This document shows, piece after piece, positions 18,124 through 25,828 of a stretch of 64,000 bases of DNA. The notes beneath the pieces were generated by a model that was not told where the DNA came from, ran no database searches, and worked only from the letters and a program-made list of their open reading frames with translations. Source of the stretch: Phenylobacterium deserti (GTDB lineage Bacteria; Pseudomonadota; Alphaproteobacteria; Caulobacterales; Caulobacteraceae); the NCBI GenBank assembly GCA_945883235.1, contig CAMCXF010000012.1:19910-83909 (forward strand). Direction: 5' to 3'. A program made the translations under genes and the position numbers. Numbering within the stretch: position 1 is the stretch's first letter; each line of letters opens with the position of its first letter.

Positions 18124-19146
18124 TTGGCCCACCCGCTGGAACCCCGGCTGGCGACCTATATCGCCGGACGCCTGCCTGAGGCCTCCGGCGTCACGGTCTC
18201 GAATCTGGAGCGAATCTCTGGCGGTGCCTCGCGTGAAACGTATCGGTTCTTATTGTCCCGGATCGAGGGCGGCCAAACTAGGACGCGCAAGCTCATCTTG
18301 CGACGTGATCCGCCCGCCAGCCTGATCGATACCGAGCGCAGGGTCGAGTTCGAGGCCTACCGCGCGTTCCACGGCTCCGCAGTGCCCGTGCCGGAGATGC
18401 TCTGGCTGGAAGAGGGCTCCGACGCCCTCGGCCACCCGTTTTTCATCGCCGAGGAGATCACGGGCTTCCAGGCCGGCCCCGCGGCCTTGTTCGCCGGCGC
18501 GACCGAGGCGGTCCTCGCTCGGGTGGCCGAGCGAAAGTGGTCGATCCTCGGCGACATCGCCACGGCCGATCCTGCGCCGCTGGCCGCCACCCTGCCCACG
18601 CCCGCGCTGGACGAATGCTGGCGGCGCGAGCTCGACCACTGGGCCGGCCTCATCGACCGCGACGCCGACCAGCCGCTGCCGATCACTGAGGCCGCCATCC
18701 GTTGGTTGCGTGCCAACCCGCCGCCGCCGGCCCAGCGGCTCTCCATCGTCCACGGTGACTACCGGACCGGCAACTTCCTGTTCGACGCCGACGGAGACAT
18801 CCATGGCGTGCTGGACTGGGAGATGGCCCATCTGGGCGACCCGCTGGAAGATCTGGGCTGGAGCCTGCAGCCGGTCTGGACCTTCGGTCGCCAGGGCCTT
18901 GCCGGCGGCCTCTGCCCCTCTGCCCGGGCCGTCGCCATATGGGAACGCGCCTCGGGCCTCCATGCCGACCCGGCGGCCCTCCTCTGGTGGACCCTGTTCA
19001 ACTGCGTCAAGGGCCAGGGCATCTGGGTGGGCTCAGCGGCGGCCTTCACCTCCGGCGGCAACCGCGCGCCGATCATGATCTATCCGGCCTGGTGGCTGAT
19101 CAACGCCCAGGAGCGCGCCATGCTGCAGGTGATGGGACGCCTATGA
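18124..19146 (+). CDS. phosphotransferase family protein (APH / ACAD10-like kinase fold)
   Basis: 340 residues starting at TTG 18124, 7 bases after the P450 stop. Kinase-fold motifs are clear: IVHGDYRTGNFLFDADGD (Brenner-type HGDxxxxN) and GVLDWEMAHLGDPLEDLGW (metal-binding DWE). These proteins are annotated as aminoglycoside phosphotransferases, but in P450 and acyl-CoA dehydrogenase operons the relatives resemble the kinase domain of ACAD10/11, which phosphorylates 4-hydroxyacyl-CoA. I therefore infer a hydroxy-acid or hydroxyacyl-CoA kinase that follows P450 hydroxylation; antibiotic resistance is improbable. The ATGA overlap with the next gene implies coupled translation. Confidence 0.85.
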   Translation: MAHPLEPRLATYIAGRLPEASGVTVSNLERISGGASRETYRFLLSRIEGGQTRTRKLILRRDPPASLIDTERRVEFEAYRAFHGSAVPVPEMLWLEEGSDALGHPFFIAEEITGFQAGPAALFAGATEAVLARVAERKWSILGDIATADPAPLAATLPTPALDECWRRELDHWAGLIDRDADQPLPITEAAIRWLRANPPPPAQRLSIVHGDYRTGNFLFDADGDIHGVLDWEMAHLGDPLEDLGWSLQPVWTFGRQGLAGGLCPSARAVAIWERASGLHADPAALLWWTLFNCVKGQGIWVGSAAAFTSGGNRAPIMIYPAWWLINAQERAMLQVMGRL

Positions 19147-19526
19147 CCCCGCCCGTACCCGCCGTCCTGGCCGAACTGGCCGCGCTTGCGATCCGCAGTG
19201 CTGCCCCCGGCATTCCTGATGGCGAACGCGCCAATGCGCTGGGCCTTACCGCCAGCCTGCTGGCCATCGCCGCCGAGACCTGGGACGCCGCCGCTCACCA
19301 CCTGGTCGAGGAAAACCAGGCGATCCGCGCCCTCACCGGCGAGGTCGGCCGTGACGAAAACTTGCGGCTGACCGCCCTGCAAGCCGAAAACAACCGCCTC
19401 CGCGAAGCTCTGATCACGCTCCAGACCCGCGCTGAGTCCGACGGTGACGAAGCCCTCCAGACTCGCATCTGGGCCGAACTGATCATTTCCACCGACCGCC
19501 GTCGTCTCTCGACCGCGCCGGTCTGA
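19143..19526 (+). CDS. conserved small hypothetical protein in P450-kinase operon
   Basis: 127 residues, starting within the stop codon of the kinase gene (ATGA, 19143-19146), which supports the start. All-helical, with a likely coiled coil (LTALQAENNRLREALITLQ at about 81-99). No catalytic motif, Cys cluster or membrane segment. In related operons a small helical protein of this kind follows the APH-like kinase and precedes an acyl-CoA dehydrogenase, so it may be an accessory subunit; that dehydrogenase is absent here because an IclR gene converges from the right. I do not know its function. Confidence 0.7.
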   Translation: MTPPVPAVLAELAALAIRSAAPGIPDGERANALGLTASLLAIAAETWDAAAHHLVEENQAIRALTGEVGRDENLRLTALQAENNRLREALITLQTRAESDGDEALQTRIWAELIISTDRRRLSTAPV

Positions 19527-19554
19527 GCAGCCGCAACTGCCCGGCATGCCGGCC

Positions 19555-20370
19555 TCATCCCGCGGTGGATCCAATCCGCAGATCATCCTGCCGGTCTCCC
19601 GCCTGGACCGCGATGGCGATCTTCTCTGCCAACGCATACATCGGGGTGAGATATCTGGATACGGCCTGCGCGGTTGTCATGACGGACGGAAACCAGCGGA
19701 TCAGCAGTACGCCCAGCACGTGGTCCGTCGTCGTCGGCGCGAGGATCGGAATAGCAAACCGCCGATAGACGTTACCCGGAACCAGTCGAACGGCCGCAAA
19801 GCCGTTTCGTCGCGTTTGTTCTATCTTGGCGTTGACGCGGGCTGGATTGGCCGCAGCGACCGCCCTGCCCGTACCGGAGGACCTGGTCATCCTGCGGATC
19901 GCTTCGCGCTCGTCTGCGGAGCAATAGGACACATAGGCCCACCCCATGGCGCTCAACAGAATACCGTAGCGCTGGTTCAGCCCGTCCCGACCGAAACCAT
20001 GGGGGCTGATGCCCTGGGTGGTGGCGCGGATACGCATAGCGTCACCCTCACGGGTTGCCAGTCCGATCGGCCACTGATGCTCATGGGTGAAGGCTTCCAA
20101 GAAGGGTAGCGCCAGCTCTACCAGGCGGTCACTTTGCCGAATGGCCGCAGACAGGTGCAGGACCTTGCTGGTGAGCGCATAACCTTCGGCATGCGAGACA
20201 CGACGGACGTAGCCTTCCGCAACGAGGGTTCCCAGTAGACGTGACAATGTCGCCTTTGGCAGGCCAGTCGAGCCATGCAGCTTGGCGAGGCTGACGACGG
20301 GCTGACGGCTCAGGCGTTCGAGGACGCGAAGCGCCCGCTGAACCGACTGTACCGTATCGTCCCGATCCAT
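19555..20370 (-). CDS. IclR-family transcriptional regulator
   Basis: 271 residues. The N-terminal winged helix (QSVQRALRVLERLSRQPVVSLAKLHGSTGLPKATLSRLLGTL in outline) and the C-terminal IclR effector domain (SYCSADEREAIRRM, LGVLLIRWFPSVM) are typical. Divergent from a TonB-dependent receptor with 186 bases between; a 15-base palindrome TTCCGC-ATG-GCGGAA lies in that gap and is the likely operator. IclR proteins in this context usually respond to an aromatic or short acid catabolite and control uptake and degradation genes. Its 3' end converges on the P450 operon after a 28-base gap. Confidence 0.92.
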   Translation of the reverse strand: MDRDDTVQSVQRALRVLERLSRQPVVSLAKLHGSTGLPKATLSRLLGTLVAEGYVRRVSHAEGYALTSKVLHLSAAIRQSDRLVELALPFLEAFTHEHQWPIGLATREGDAMRIRATTQGISPHGFGRDGLNQRYGILLSAMGWAYVSYCSADEREAIRRMTRSSGTGRAVAAANPARVNAKIEQTRRNGFAAVRLVPGNVYRRFAIPILAPTTTDHVLGVLLIRWFPSVMTTAQAVSRYLTPMYALAEKIAIAVQAGDRQDDLRIGSTAG

Positions 20371-20429
20371 CTGGATGGTCTCCCGCCGGACATACCCCGG
20401 GCCGTCCGGAATTCGGTCACTCTACAGCG

Positions 20430-20444
20430 TTCCGCATGGCGGAA
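20430..20444. promoter_or_regulatory. palindrome, probable IclR-family operator
   Basis: TTCCGC-ATG-GCGGAA has perfect 6-base arms and a 3-base centre. It lies 60 bases from the IclR start and 113 bases before the TonB receptor ATG, between the divergent genes. IclR-family regulators commonly bind short pseudopalindromes of 14-16 bases next to their own gene. Autoregulation and control of the receptor-sulfatase operon are inferred. Confidence 0.55.
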
Positions 20445-20556
20445 TAGCTACAATTGCCCGCTTCCCAACAGCGGGCTTCGGAGGGATCAATTTCCCCGTC
20501 TACCATGGACCGTAGTGGCGTCAGACCGCGCGGCAGGAACAACAAGGGGGAACGCC

Positions 20557-22806
20557 ATGTCTTGGGGCAAGAGGGCAACGCTGCTGGGTGGCGCTTCGGT
20601 GCTGGCGGCTGGTGTTCTAGGCGCGGGCGCTGCTCAGGCACAGGCGGCGTCGAACAGGACCAGCGCGGCAGATGACGAGGTGACCGTTGGCGAGGTGCTG
20701 GTCACTGCCCGCAAGCGCGAGGAGCGTCTGCGCGACGTGCCCGTGGCCGCCACGGTGCTGGATGTCGAAAGCCTTCAGGCGCGCGGCGGTGTCAGCGATG
20801 TCCAGACCCTTCTCTCGACTGTGCCTGGCCTGCGCTACTTCAACACCAGCACCCCGGCCAACTCCGAAATCTCGCTTCGCGGCGCGGGCACCAGCCGCGG
20901 TACGTCCGCCGAGGCGGCGGTCGGGCTCTATCGCAACGGTGCCTACATCGGCGGCGGCGGCAATCTTGGCGGTCGCAACTTTTCCACCGCGGACCTGTTC
21001 GATATCGGCCGGGTTGAGGTGCTGCGCGGCACACAGGGCGCGCTCTACGGCCGTAACGCAGTCGGCGGCTCGATCAATGTGATTTCCGCAATCCCCACCC
21101 AGAAGTTCTCCGGCTTCGCCGACGCCCGACACGGCTTCGAGAACCAGCGCTCCCAGCTTCAGCTCGTGGTCAATGTGCCGCTGTCCGACAGCGTGGCCAT
21201 CCGGCTGGGTGCCAATGGCGTCAGCCAGTCCAAGGGCTTCTTCTACGCGCCGTTCGTCGACCAGTATCACGACGACGAGGACAGTTCGCTGCTGCGCGCC
21301 CAGATCCGATATGACAAGGACGGGCTGGTGATGAACCTTCTGGCGGAGAACCAGATCGCGAGCACGCCGGGCCTGTTCTACACCTATGCCATCCAGCCCA
21401 ATGTGGCGGCCGGGTACCCGTTGGGCCTGTTCGGCAAGAAGTACGAATCCGACTGGAACACACCGCCCGGCGCCAAGCAGAATGTCGCAACCGTCAATTT
21501 GTCGCTTGGCTATGACATGGGTTGGGCCTCGATCGAGTCCACATCCATGTACCGACGGCGCGAATCGCAGTCCAGTTTCGACGGGGATGCCACAAATCCC
21601 GTGGCGCTGGCCGTACAGCGGGCGCGCGGCAACCAGTTGCTGCTGACCGACACCAATGCCGGCACGGTGAACAATAATCTTGCGGAATCACTCTACCACG
21701 ACATGCACCTGACCGGAGCCGAGGCGGATGGCTTCACCTGGTTGGCGGGTTTCGAACTTCTGCAGATCAAGCAGAACCAGACCAGCACGACCAACCGTAC
21801 CCCCACAGCCGCCAACCGCTCCATCGGCAACTTCACGCCCACCTTCGCTACCATCCGCTCGGCGGGGATCTATGGATCGGTAGGCTACAAGCTCAGCGAA
21901 AAGCTCGATCTGGAGGCCGAGGGCCGCTATTCCAAGGACAAGCGCGAGGTCAACACCAACCGCTTTGATCGCTCGACCAACCTGCCGATCACCACCGGCG
22001 CGCGACTGATCACCCAGGCGGAATCCTCACCCGATGCGGCAATTTACAACCTGACCGCAGGTTATAAACCCACCTCGCTCTGGCTGGTCTATGGCAAGGT
22101 CGGCACCGGGGTCCGGTCGGGCGGCTTCAATACCGCCGCCGGCGACCCCAGGCAGCCGGTCGCAATTCCCCCCGACTTCGGCGACGAAAAATCCACGACC
22201 TTCGAGATCGGCACCAAGGGCAATATCACCCCCAATATCTATGTCACGGCCGCCGCGTACCGGACCACGATCAAGGATTTCCTGGTCCAGCAGGACAACG
22301 GTTGCCTGGCAACCAATCCTCTGTGTCCGGTCGCCTCGACCAGCTTTCTGATCAATGGCGGCAAGGCCGAGATCTATGGCGTCGAGGCCGATGTCGCAAT
22401 GCGCTTTCAATTGTTCGGCGGACCGCTGCGGATCAATGCCAACGGCGCGCGCCAAAAAGGGGAGGTGATCGCCGGCCGCTTCAAGGGGGCCACCACGCCC
22501 CAGACGCCGGTCTGGAATGGCTCGCTCAACATCGACTACCGGCACGACCTGGCCGGGGGCTTCCGGGGCTTTGGCAACGTCACCTACTCGTTCCAGAAAG
22601 GTGGCATCCAGGAGATTGAGCAGTTCCCCAAGCTCCACGACAGCTACACCATGGACGCCCGTATCGGCATCGAGAACGGCACCCTCGAGCTGGCCCTCTA
22701 TGCGACCAACATCACCGACTACGACTACATCCTGTTTGAATCCGAGACCGTGCGCCGCTGGAACCAGCCGCGATTGTTCGGGGCGCAGGCGCGCTACAAG
22801 TGGTGA
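20557..22806 (+). CDS. TonB-dependent outer membrane receptor
   Basis: 749 residues from ATG 20557 (AAGGGGG 10 bases upstream); the open frame extends to 20275 but into the regulator's promoter. Signal peptide MSWGKRATLLGGASVLAAGV with cleavage near AQA. TonB-box-like VGEVLVTARKREERLRDVPVA, plug domain (VEVLRGTQGALYGRNAVGGSINVI) and a 22-strand-type barrel ending in RLFGAQARYKW with terminal aromatic residue. This clade (LVTARKREE) imports diverse non-siderophore substrates in sphingomonads and Caulobacterales. The following sulfatase and the divergent IclR gene suggest a sulfated organic ligand. No iron-type cue is seen. Confidence 0.93.
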   Translation: MSWGKRATLLGGASVLAAGVLGAGAAQAQAASNRTSAADDEVTVGEVLVTARKREERLRDVPVAATVLDVESLQARGGVSDVQTLLSTVPGLRYFNTSTPANSEISLRGAGTSRGTSAEAAVGLYRNGAYIGGGGNLGGRNFSTADLFDIGRVEVLRGTQGALYGRNAVGGSINVISAIPTQKFSGFADARHGFENQRSQLQLVVNVPLSDSVAIRLGANGVSQSKGFFYAPFVDQYHDDEDSSLLRAQIRYDKDGLVMNLLAENQIASTPGLFYTYAIQPNVAAGYPLGLFGKKYESDWNTPPGAKQNVATVNLSLGYDMGWASIESTSMYRRRESQSSFDGDATNPVALAVQRARGNQLLLTDTNAGTVNNNLAESLYHDMHLTGAEADGFTWLAGFELLQIKQNQTSTTNRTPTAANRSIGNFTPTFATIRSAGIYGSVGYKLSEKLDLEAEGRYSKDKREVNTNRFDRSTNLPITTGARLITQAESSPDAAIYNLTAGYKPTSLWLVYGKVGTGVRSGGFNTAAGDPRQPVAIPPDFGDEKSTTFEIGTKGNITPNIYVTAAAYRTTIKDFLVQQDNGCLATNPLCPVASTSFLINGGKAEIYGVEADVAMRFQLFGGPLRINANGARQKGEVIAGRFKGATTPQTPVWNGSLNIDYRHDLAGGFRGFGNVTYSFQKGGIQEIEQFPKLHDSYTMDARIGIENGTLELALYATNITDYDYILFESETVRRWNQPRLFGAQARYKW

Positions 22807-22845
22807 GGCGACGCCCCGTCAGACGCCCCAAAGAGGTTTGACCAG

Positions 22846-24300
22846 ATGACACAGTGGCGGATCATTGCCGCGCTCGCGGCCTGCGCGATGGCAGACGCCT
22901 CTGCGGCGCTCGCCAGGCCCGCGAGTGCCGATCCGAAACCGAACATCATCATCCTGCTCGCCGACGACCTCGGCTACGGCGGCCTGCGCGTGCAGGGCGA
23001 TGCTCAGGCGGTGACGCCGCACATCGACGCCCTGGCTGCCCACGGCGTGCGGATGACGAATTTCTATGCCAATCACCCGGTCTGTTCGCCGACCCGGGCG
23101 GCCCTGATGACAGGCAAGTACCAGCACCGCATGGGGTTCGAGAACAATTCCGGCTCGCCGCGAAACACCTCGCCGAAGTTCGGCCTGCCCGACGCCGACC
23201 TGACCATCGCCCAACGTCTGAAGGCCGTCGGCTACGCGACCGGAATGTTCGGCAAGTGGCATATCGGCTTCCAACCGGACCGGGTTCCCACCGCCAAGGG
23301 GTTCGACGAATTCTATGGTTTCCTGTCCGGTGCCCACGCCTATACGCCGACGTCCTCGCGCGCCGGGGACAACTCGGTCGGCCAGGGCGAGGCGACGGTG
23401 GGCGGCGGCCGGACGGTCCTGCGCGGAACCACACCCGAGCCGATGGCCGCGCACATGACCGAAGCGCTGGCCACAGAAGCCATCGACTTCATCGACAGGA
23501 ACAAGCAGCGCCCGTTCTTCGTCTATCTGCCGTTCAACGCGGTCCATGATCCGATGGACACCACCAAGACCTACTATGACCGGTTTCCTCATATCAAGGA
23601 CGAGACCCGCCGCATCCACCTAGCCCAGCTGGCCGCGCTGGACGATTCCGTCGGCCGCGTCGTCGCCGCCGTCGAACGTAACGGTCTGGCGAAGAACACC
23701 CTGATCATCTTCTCCAGCGATAACGGCGGCCCGACACAGCAGACCACCTCCTCGAACGCCCCGCTGAACGGCGTGAAGACCCTGGTGCTGGAAGGCGGCA
23801 TCCGGGTGCCGACTATCGTCCGCTGGGACGGAAAACTGCCCGCGGGCAAGGTCGTCGATACGACGGCCATCAGCTTCGACCTGACGGCCACGGCCTTGCA
23901 GGCCGGCGGCGCGCTTCCGAAGACCGGCCTCGACGGTGTCGATCTCGCGCCCTTCCTGACCGGCAAGAAAACCGGCGACGCGCACCAGGCGCTGTTCTGG
24001 AGGGCCGGGTCACAAGGAGCCGTCCGGGCCGGCGACTGGAAGCTGGTCCGGACCGGCAACAAGCTGCGCCTGTTCAACCTTAAAACCGACATCGGCGAGC
24101 GCAACGACCTCGCCGCCACCCACCCGGAAAAGGCCAATGCCCTCAATGTCCAATGGCTGGCGTGGAGCGCCCGGATGCTGCCGCCGGCCTGGGTTCGCAA
24201 CGAGCGCTCGGGCGGCGACCCGCCGAGCGAAGGCCGCGTCGAGGCCGCCATTGACCGCTTCGTACGTGGAGAAAAGCCAGATCGCATGGCTCCAGAATAA
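22846..24300 (+). CDS. periplasmic arylsulfatase-type sulfatase
   Basis: 484 residues. Signal peptide (MTQWRIIAALAACAMADASA), then the alkaline-phosphatase-fold sulfatase domain: PNIIILLADDLGYGG (metal-binding Asp pair), and the maturation motif CSPTRA with Cys80, the residue converted to formylglycine. GKWHIGF and FSSDNGGP complete the metal site. The enzyme hydrolyses sulfate esters; an anaerobic or FGE-type activating enzyme must be encoded elsewhere. It follows the TonB receptor by 39 bases, so import and desulfation of the same ligand is likely. Aryl versus carbohydrate sulfate cannot be told from sequence. Confidence 0.93.
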   Translation: MTQWRIIAALAACAMADASAALARPASADPKPNIIILLADDLGYGGLRVQGDAQAVTPHIDALAAHGVRMTNFYANHPVCSPTRAALMTGKYQHRMGFENNSGSPRNTSPKFGLPDADLTIAQRLKAVGYATGMFGKWHIGFQPDRVPTAKGFDEFYGFLSGAHAYTPTSSRAGDNSVGQGEATVGGGRTVLRGTTPEPMAAHMTEALATEAIDFIDRNKQRPFFVYLPFNAVHDPMDTTKTYYDRFPHIKDETRRIHLAQLAALDDSVGRVVAAVERNGLAKNTLIIFSSDNGGPTQQTTSSNAPLNGVKTLVLEGGIRVPTIVRWDGKLPAGKVVDTTAISFDLTATALQAGGALPKTGLDGVDLAPFLTGKKTGDAHQALFWRAGSQGAVRAGDWKLVRTGNKLRLFNLKTDIGERNDLAATHPEKANALNVQWLAWSARMLPPAWVRNERSGGDPPSEGRVEAAIDRFVRGEKPDRMAPE

Positions 24301-24306
24301 TTCGTC

Positions 24307-25200
24307 CTACGCCGCCTCCACCAGCCCCCGCGCCCGCGCCTCAGCCGCCGAGAAATACACAAACCCCTCGCCCCAGTCGTGGGCCAGCACCCCTGCCGGG
24401 GCCACAGCCCCCACACCGCACAGGAACTCCAGTTCCTTACCGGTCAGTACGCCCCACTCGGCAAACGCCTCCGCCGGCGTCGGATCTGGGCGCGGGGTCG
24501 CGGTCACCCCAGGCTCGGCCGCCTCCAGCCCGGCTTCGTATTCCTCATACAGCACCCATCCCGCCACCGTGTGCTCGCCGCCCGAGCCCCGGAAGATCAG
24601 CGTCGGCAGGGCGTAGCGGTCGTGGCCTTCCGAGTGTTTCAGTTCGCCGTTCATCGGGCTGTCGTGTTTCAGGTTGCGCACCCAGTCGTTGGGCTCGCGG
24701 GTTTCCTGCCAATCGGCGTGGTAGGCAGCCGCGACTTCGGGCAGGTCGATGTCGGCCAGCCAGCGGGCGACGTCTAGGCCCGGCATGCCGACGCAGGCGG
24801 CCACGAACTCGTCCCTGGTCTGAGGGCCGATCCCGAACACGAAGATCTGCTCGCGGAACCGCCGCAGTACCGCGCCGCCCACCGTCTGGCCCTGGCGCTC
24901 GGCGGCCTTGACCGCCTGGCCCAGCGGGTCAGTGGACTTGAGCATTACGTGCATGGGGTTGGGAAACGGCATGCCGGTCAGCTGCCAGACCCGCTTCCAG
25001 TAAGCCCGCATGGGCTCGGCGGCGCGCACCCGGTCCCAGTCGGTCTTGCCCCTGGAGCTATCGCCGATCAGCCCGCCCTGCACCTTGCGCCAGCCCAGAT
25101 GCTGGCCAAATCGCCACTGCAAGCGACGAAGTTGTGGCTCCGCGCCCCAGGCCGTCGAACAGACGGCGTCGGTGAATTCGACAACTTCGACCCGGGCCAT
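24307..25200 (-). CDS. DsbA-family thioredoxin-fold protein (FrnE/YjbH-like), unknown role
   Basis: 297 residues. The start MARVEVVEFTDAVCSTAWGAEPQLRRL is the first beta strand and active-site loop of the DsbA/FrnE superfamily; AGGGAGA lies upstream of ATG 25200. Only one Cys is present in the active-site position (CSTA rather than CxxC), so a dithiol oxidoreductase mechanism is doubtful. A helical insertion of about 130 residues follows, then a cis-Pro-type strand ALPTLIFRG. The C-terminal part (PTPAEAFAEWGVLTGKELEFLCG) may be a small helical add-on. No signal peptide, so cytoplasmic. Converges on the sulfatase gene. Confidence 0.7.
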   Translation of the reverse strand: MARVEVVEFTDAVCSTAWGAEPQLRRLQWRFGQHLGWRKVQGGLIGDSSRGKTDWDRVRAAEPMRAYWKRVWQLTGMPFPNPMHVMLKSTDPLGQAVKAAERQGQTVGGAVLRRFREQIFVFGIGPQTRDEFVAACVGMPGLDVARWLADIDLPEVAAAYHADWQETREPNDWVRNLKHDSPMNGELKHSEGHDRYALPTLIFRGSGGEHTVAGWVLYEEYEAGLEAAEPGVTATPRPDPTPAEAFAEWGVLTGKELEFLCGVGAVAPAGVLAHDWGEGFVYFSAAEARARGLVEAA

Positions 25201-25281
25201 CGGCGATCTCCCTGCTGATTTTCACGCAACGTCGATCCGATCCCGGTCGATGTCGAGATGAATCGTCCGGCGGGCTCGACG

Positions 25282-25725
25282 TCAGAACCCCAGCATCTTC
25301 ACCGTCTGCTTGTCGATCGCGCCCTTGAAGTACTTGTTCAGCGCGGTCTCGAACACTGCGTTATCGCCGGTGGCGTAGCCGAACAGGGTGAGACAGGCCC
25401 GGAACTTGCGGTCATCCGGCCGGCCGAAGATCTGGAATGCCGTGCGATCTTCGAGAGCGTTTAGCGTCGCTACGCACTCCCGCAAGCGCGGCCCCAGCAC
25501 CGGGTGCGCCAGATAGGCCTTGGCCTCCATCAGCGAGATCACCGCATACGCCCGCGACATCTCGCTGGAGCCCAGGCCCCGGAGCTGCGGCAGGATGAAC
25601 CACATCCAGGGGGTCGTCTTCTCGCCGTCGCGAAGTTCCGCCAGCGCCCGCTCATAGGTGCTCATGTCGCCCGAGGCGGTATCCTGGGCCCGGACGAACC
25701 GGGCGAGCTCGTAGGCAGCGCTCAT
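25282..25725 (-). CDS. DUF1810 family protein
   Basis: 147 residues from ATG 25725. The DUF1810 core is clear: YERALAELRDGEKTTPWMWFILPQLRGLG, the run AYAVISLMEAKAYLAHPVLGPRLREC, then IFGRPDDRKFRACLTLF. These small soluble proteins (YbiA-neighbour or calpastatin-like in annotation) have no firm function; some sit near ADP-ribose metabolism genes, which I recall but cannot confirm here. A longer open frame to 25998 runs across the divergent promoter region and is not used. Divergent from the TPR-TTL gene with about 100 bases between. Confidence 0.85.
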   Translation of the reverse strand: MSAAYELARFVRAQDTASGDMSTYERALAELRDGEKTTPWMWFILPQLRGLGSSEMSRAYAVISLMEAKAYLAHPVLGPRLRECVATLNALEDRTAFQIFGRPDDRKFRACLTLFGYATGDNAVFETALNKYFKGAIDKQTVKMLGF

Positions 25726-25828
25726 GCGGCGTTCTCTGCACCCGGACGCTGCGCCCGTCGAGGGGGTCTCGACAGCTGGGCCCGCGCGTCCTAACGCGAT
25801 CCCGTGCTGACGACGAGGCGTGGAGGCG

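Noticed and set aside
18124..19146. Aminoglycoside resistance gene
   Set aside because: The kinase fold is shared, but the P450 operon context and family pattern favour a metabolic kinase.
19541..19552. CCGGCATGCCGG palindrome between P450 operon and IclR gene
   Set aside because: A 12-base palindrome in GC-rich DNA without U-run; at most a weak convergent terminator, and there is no further support.
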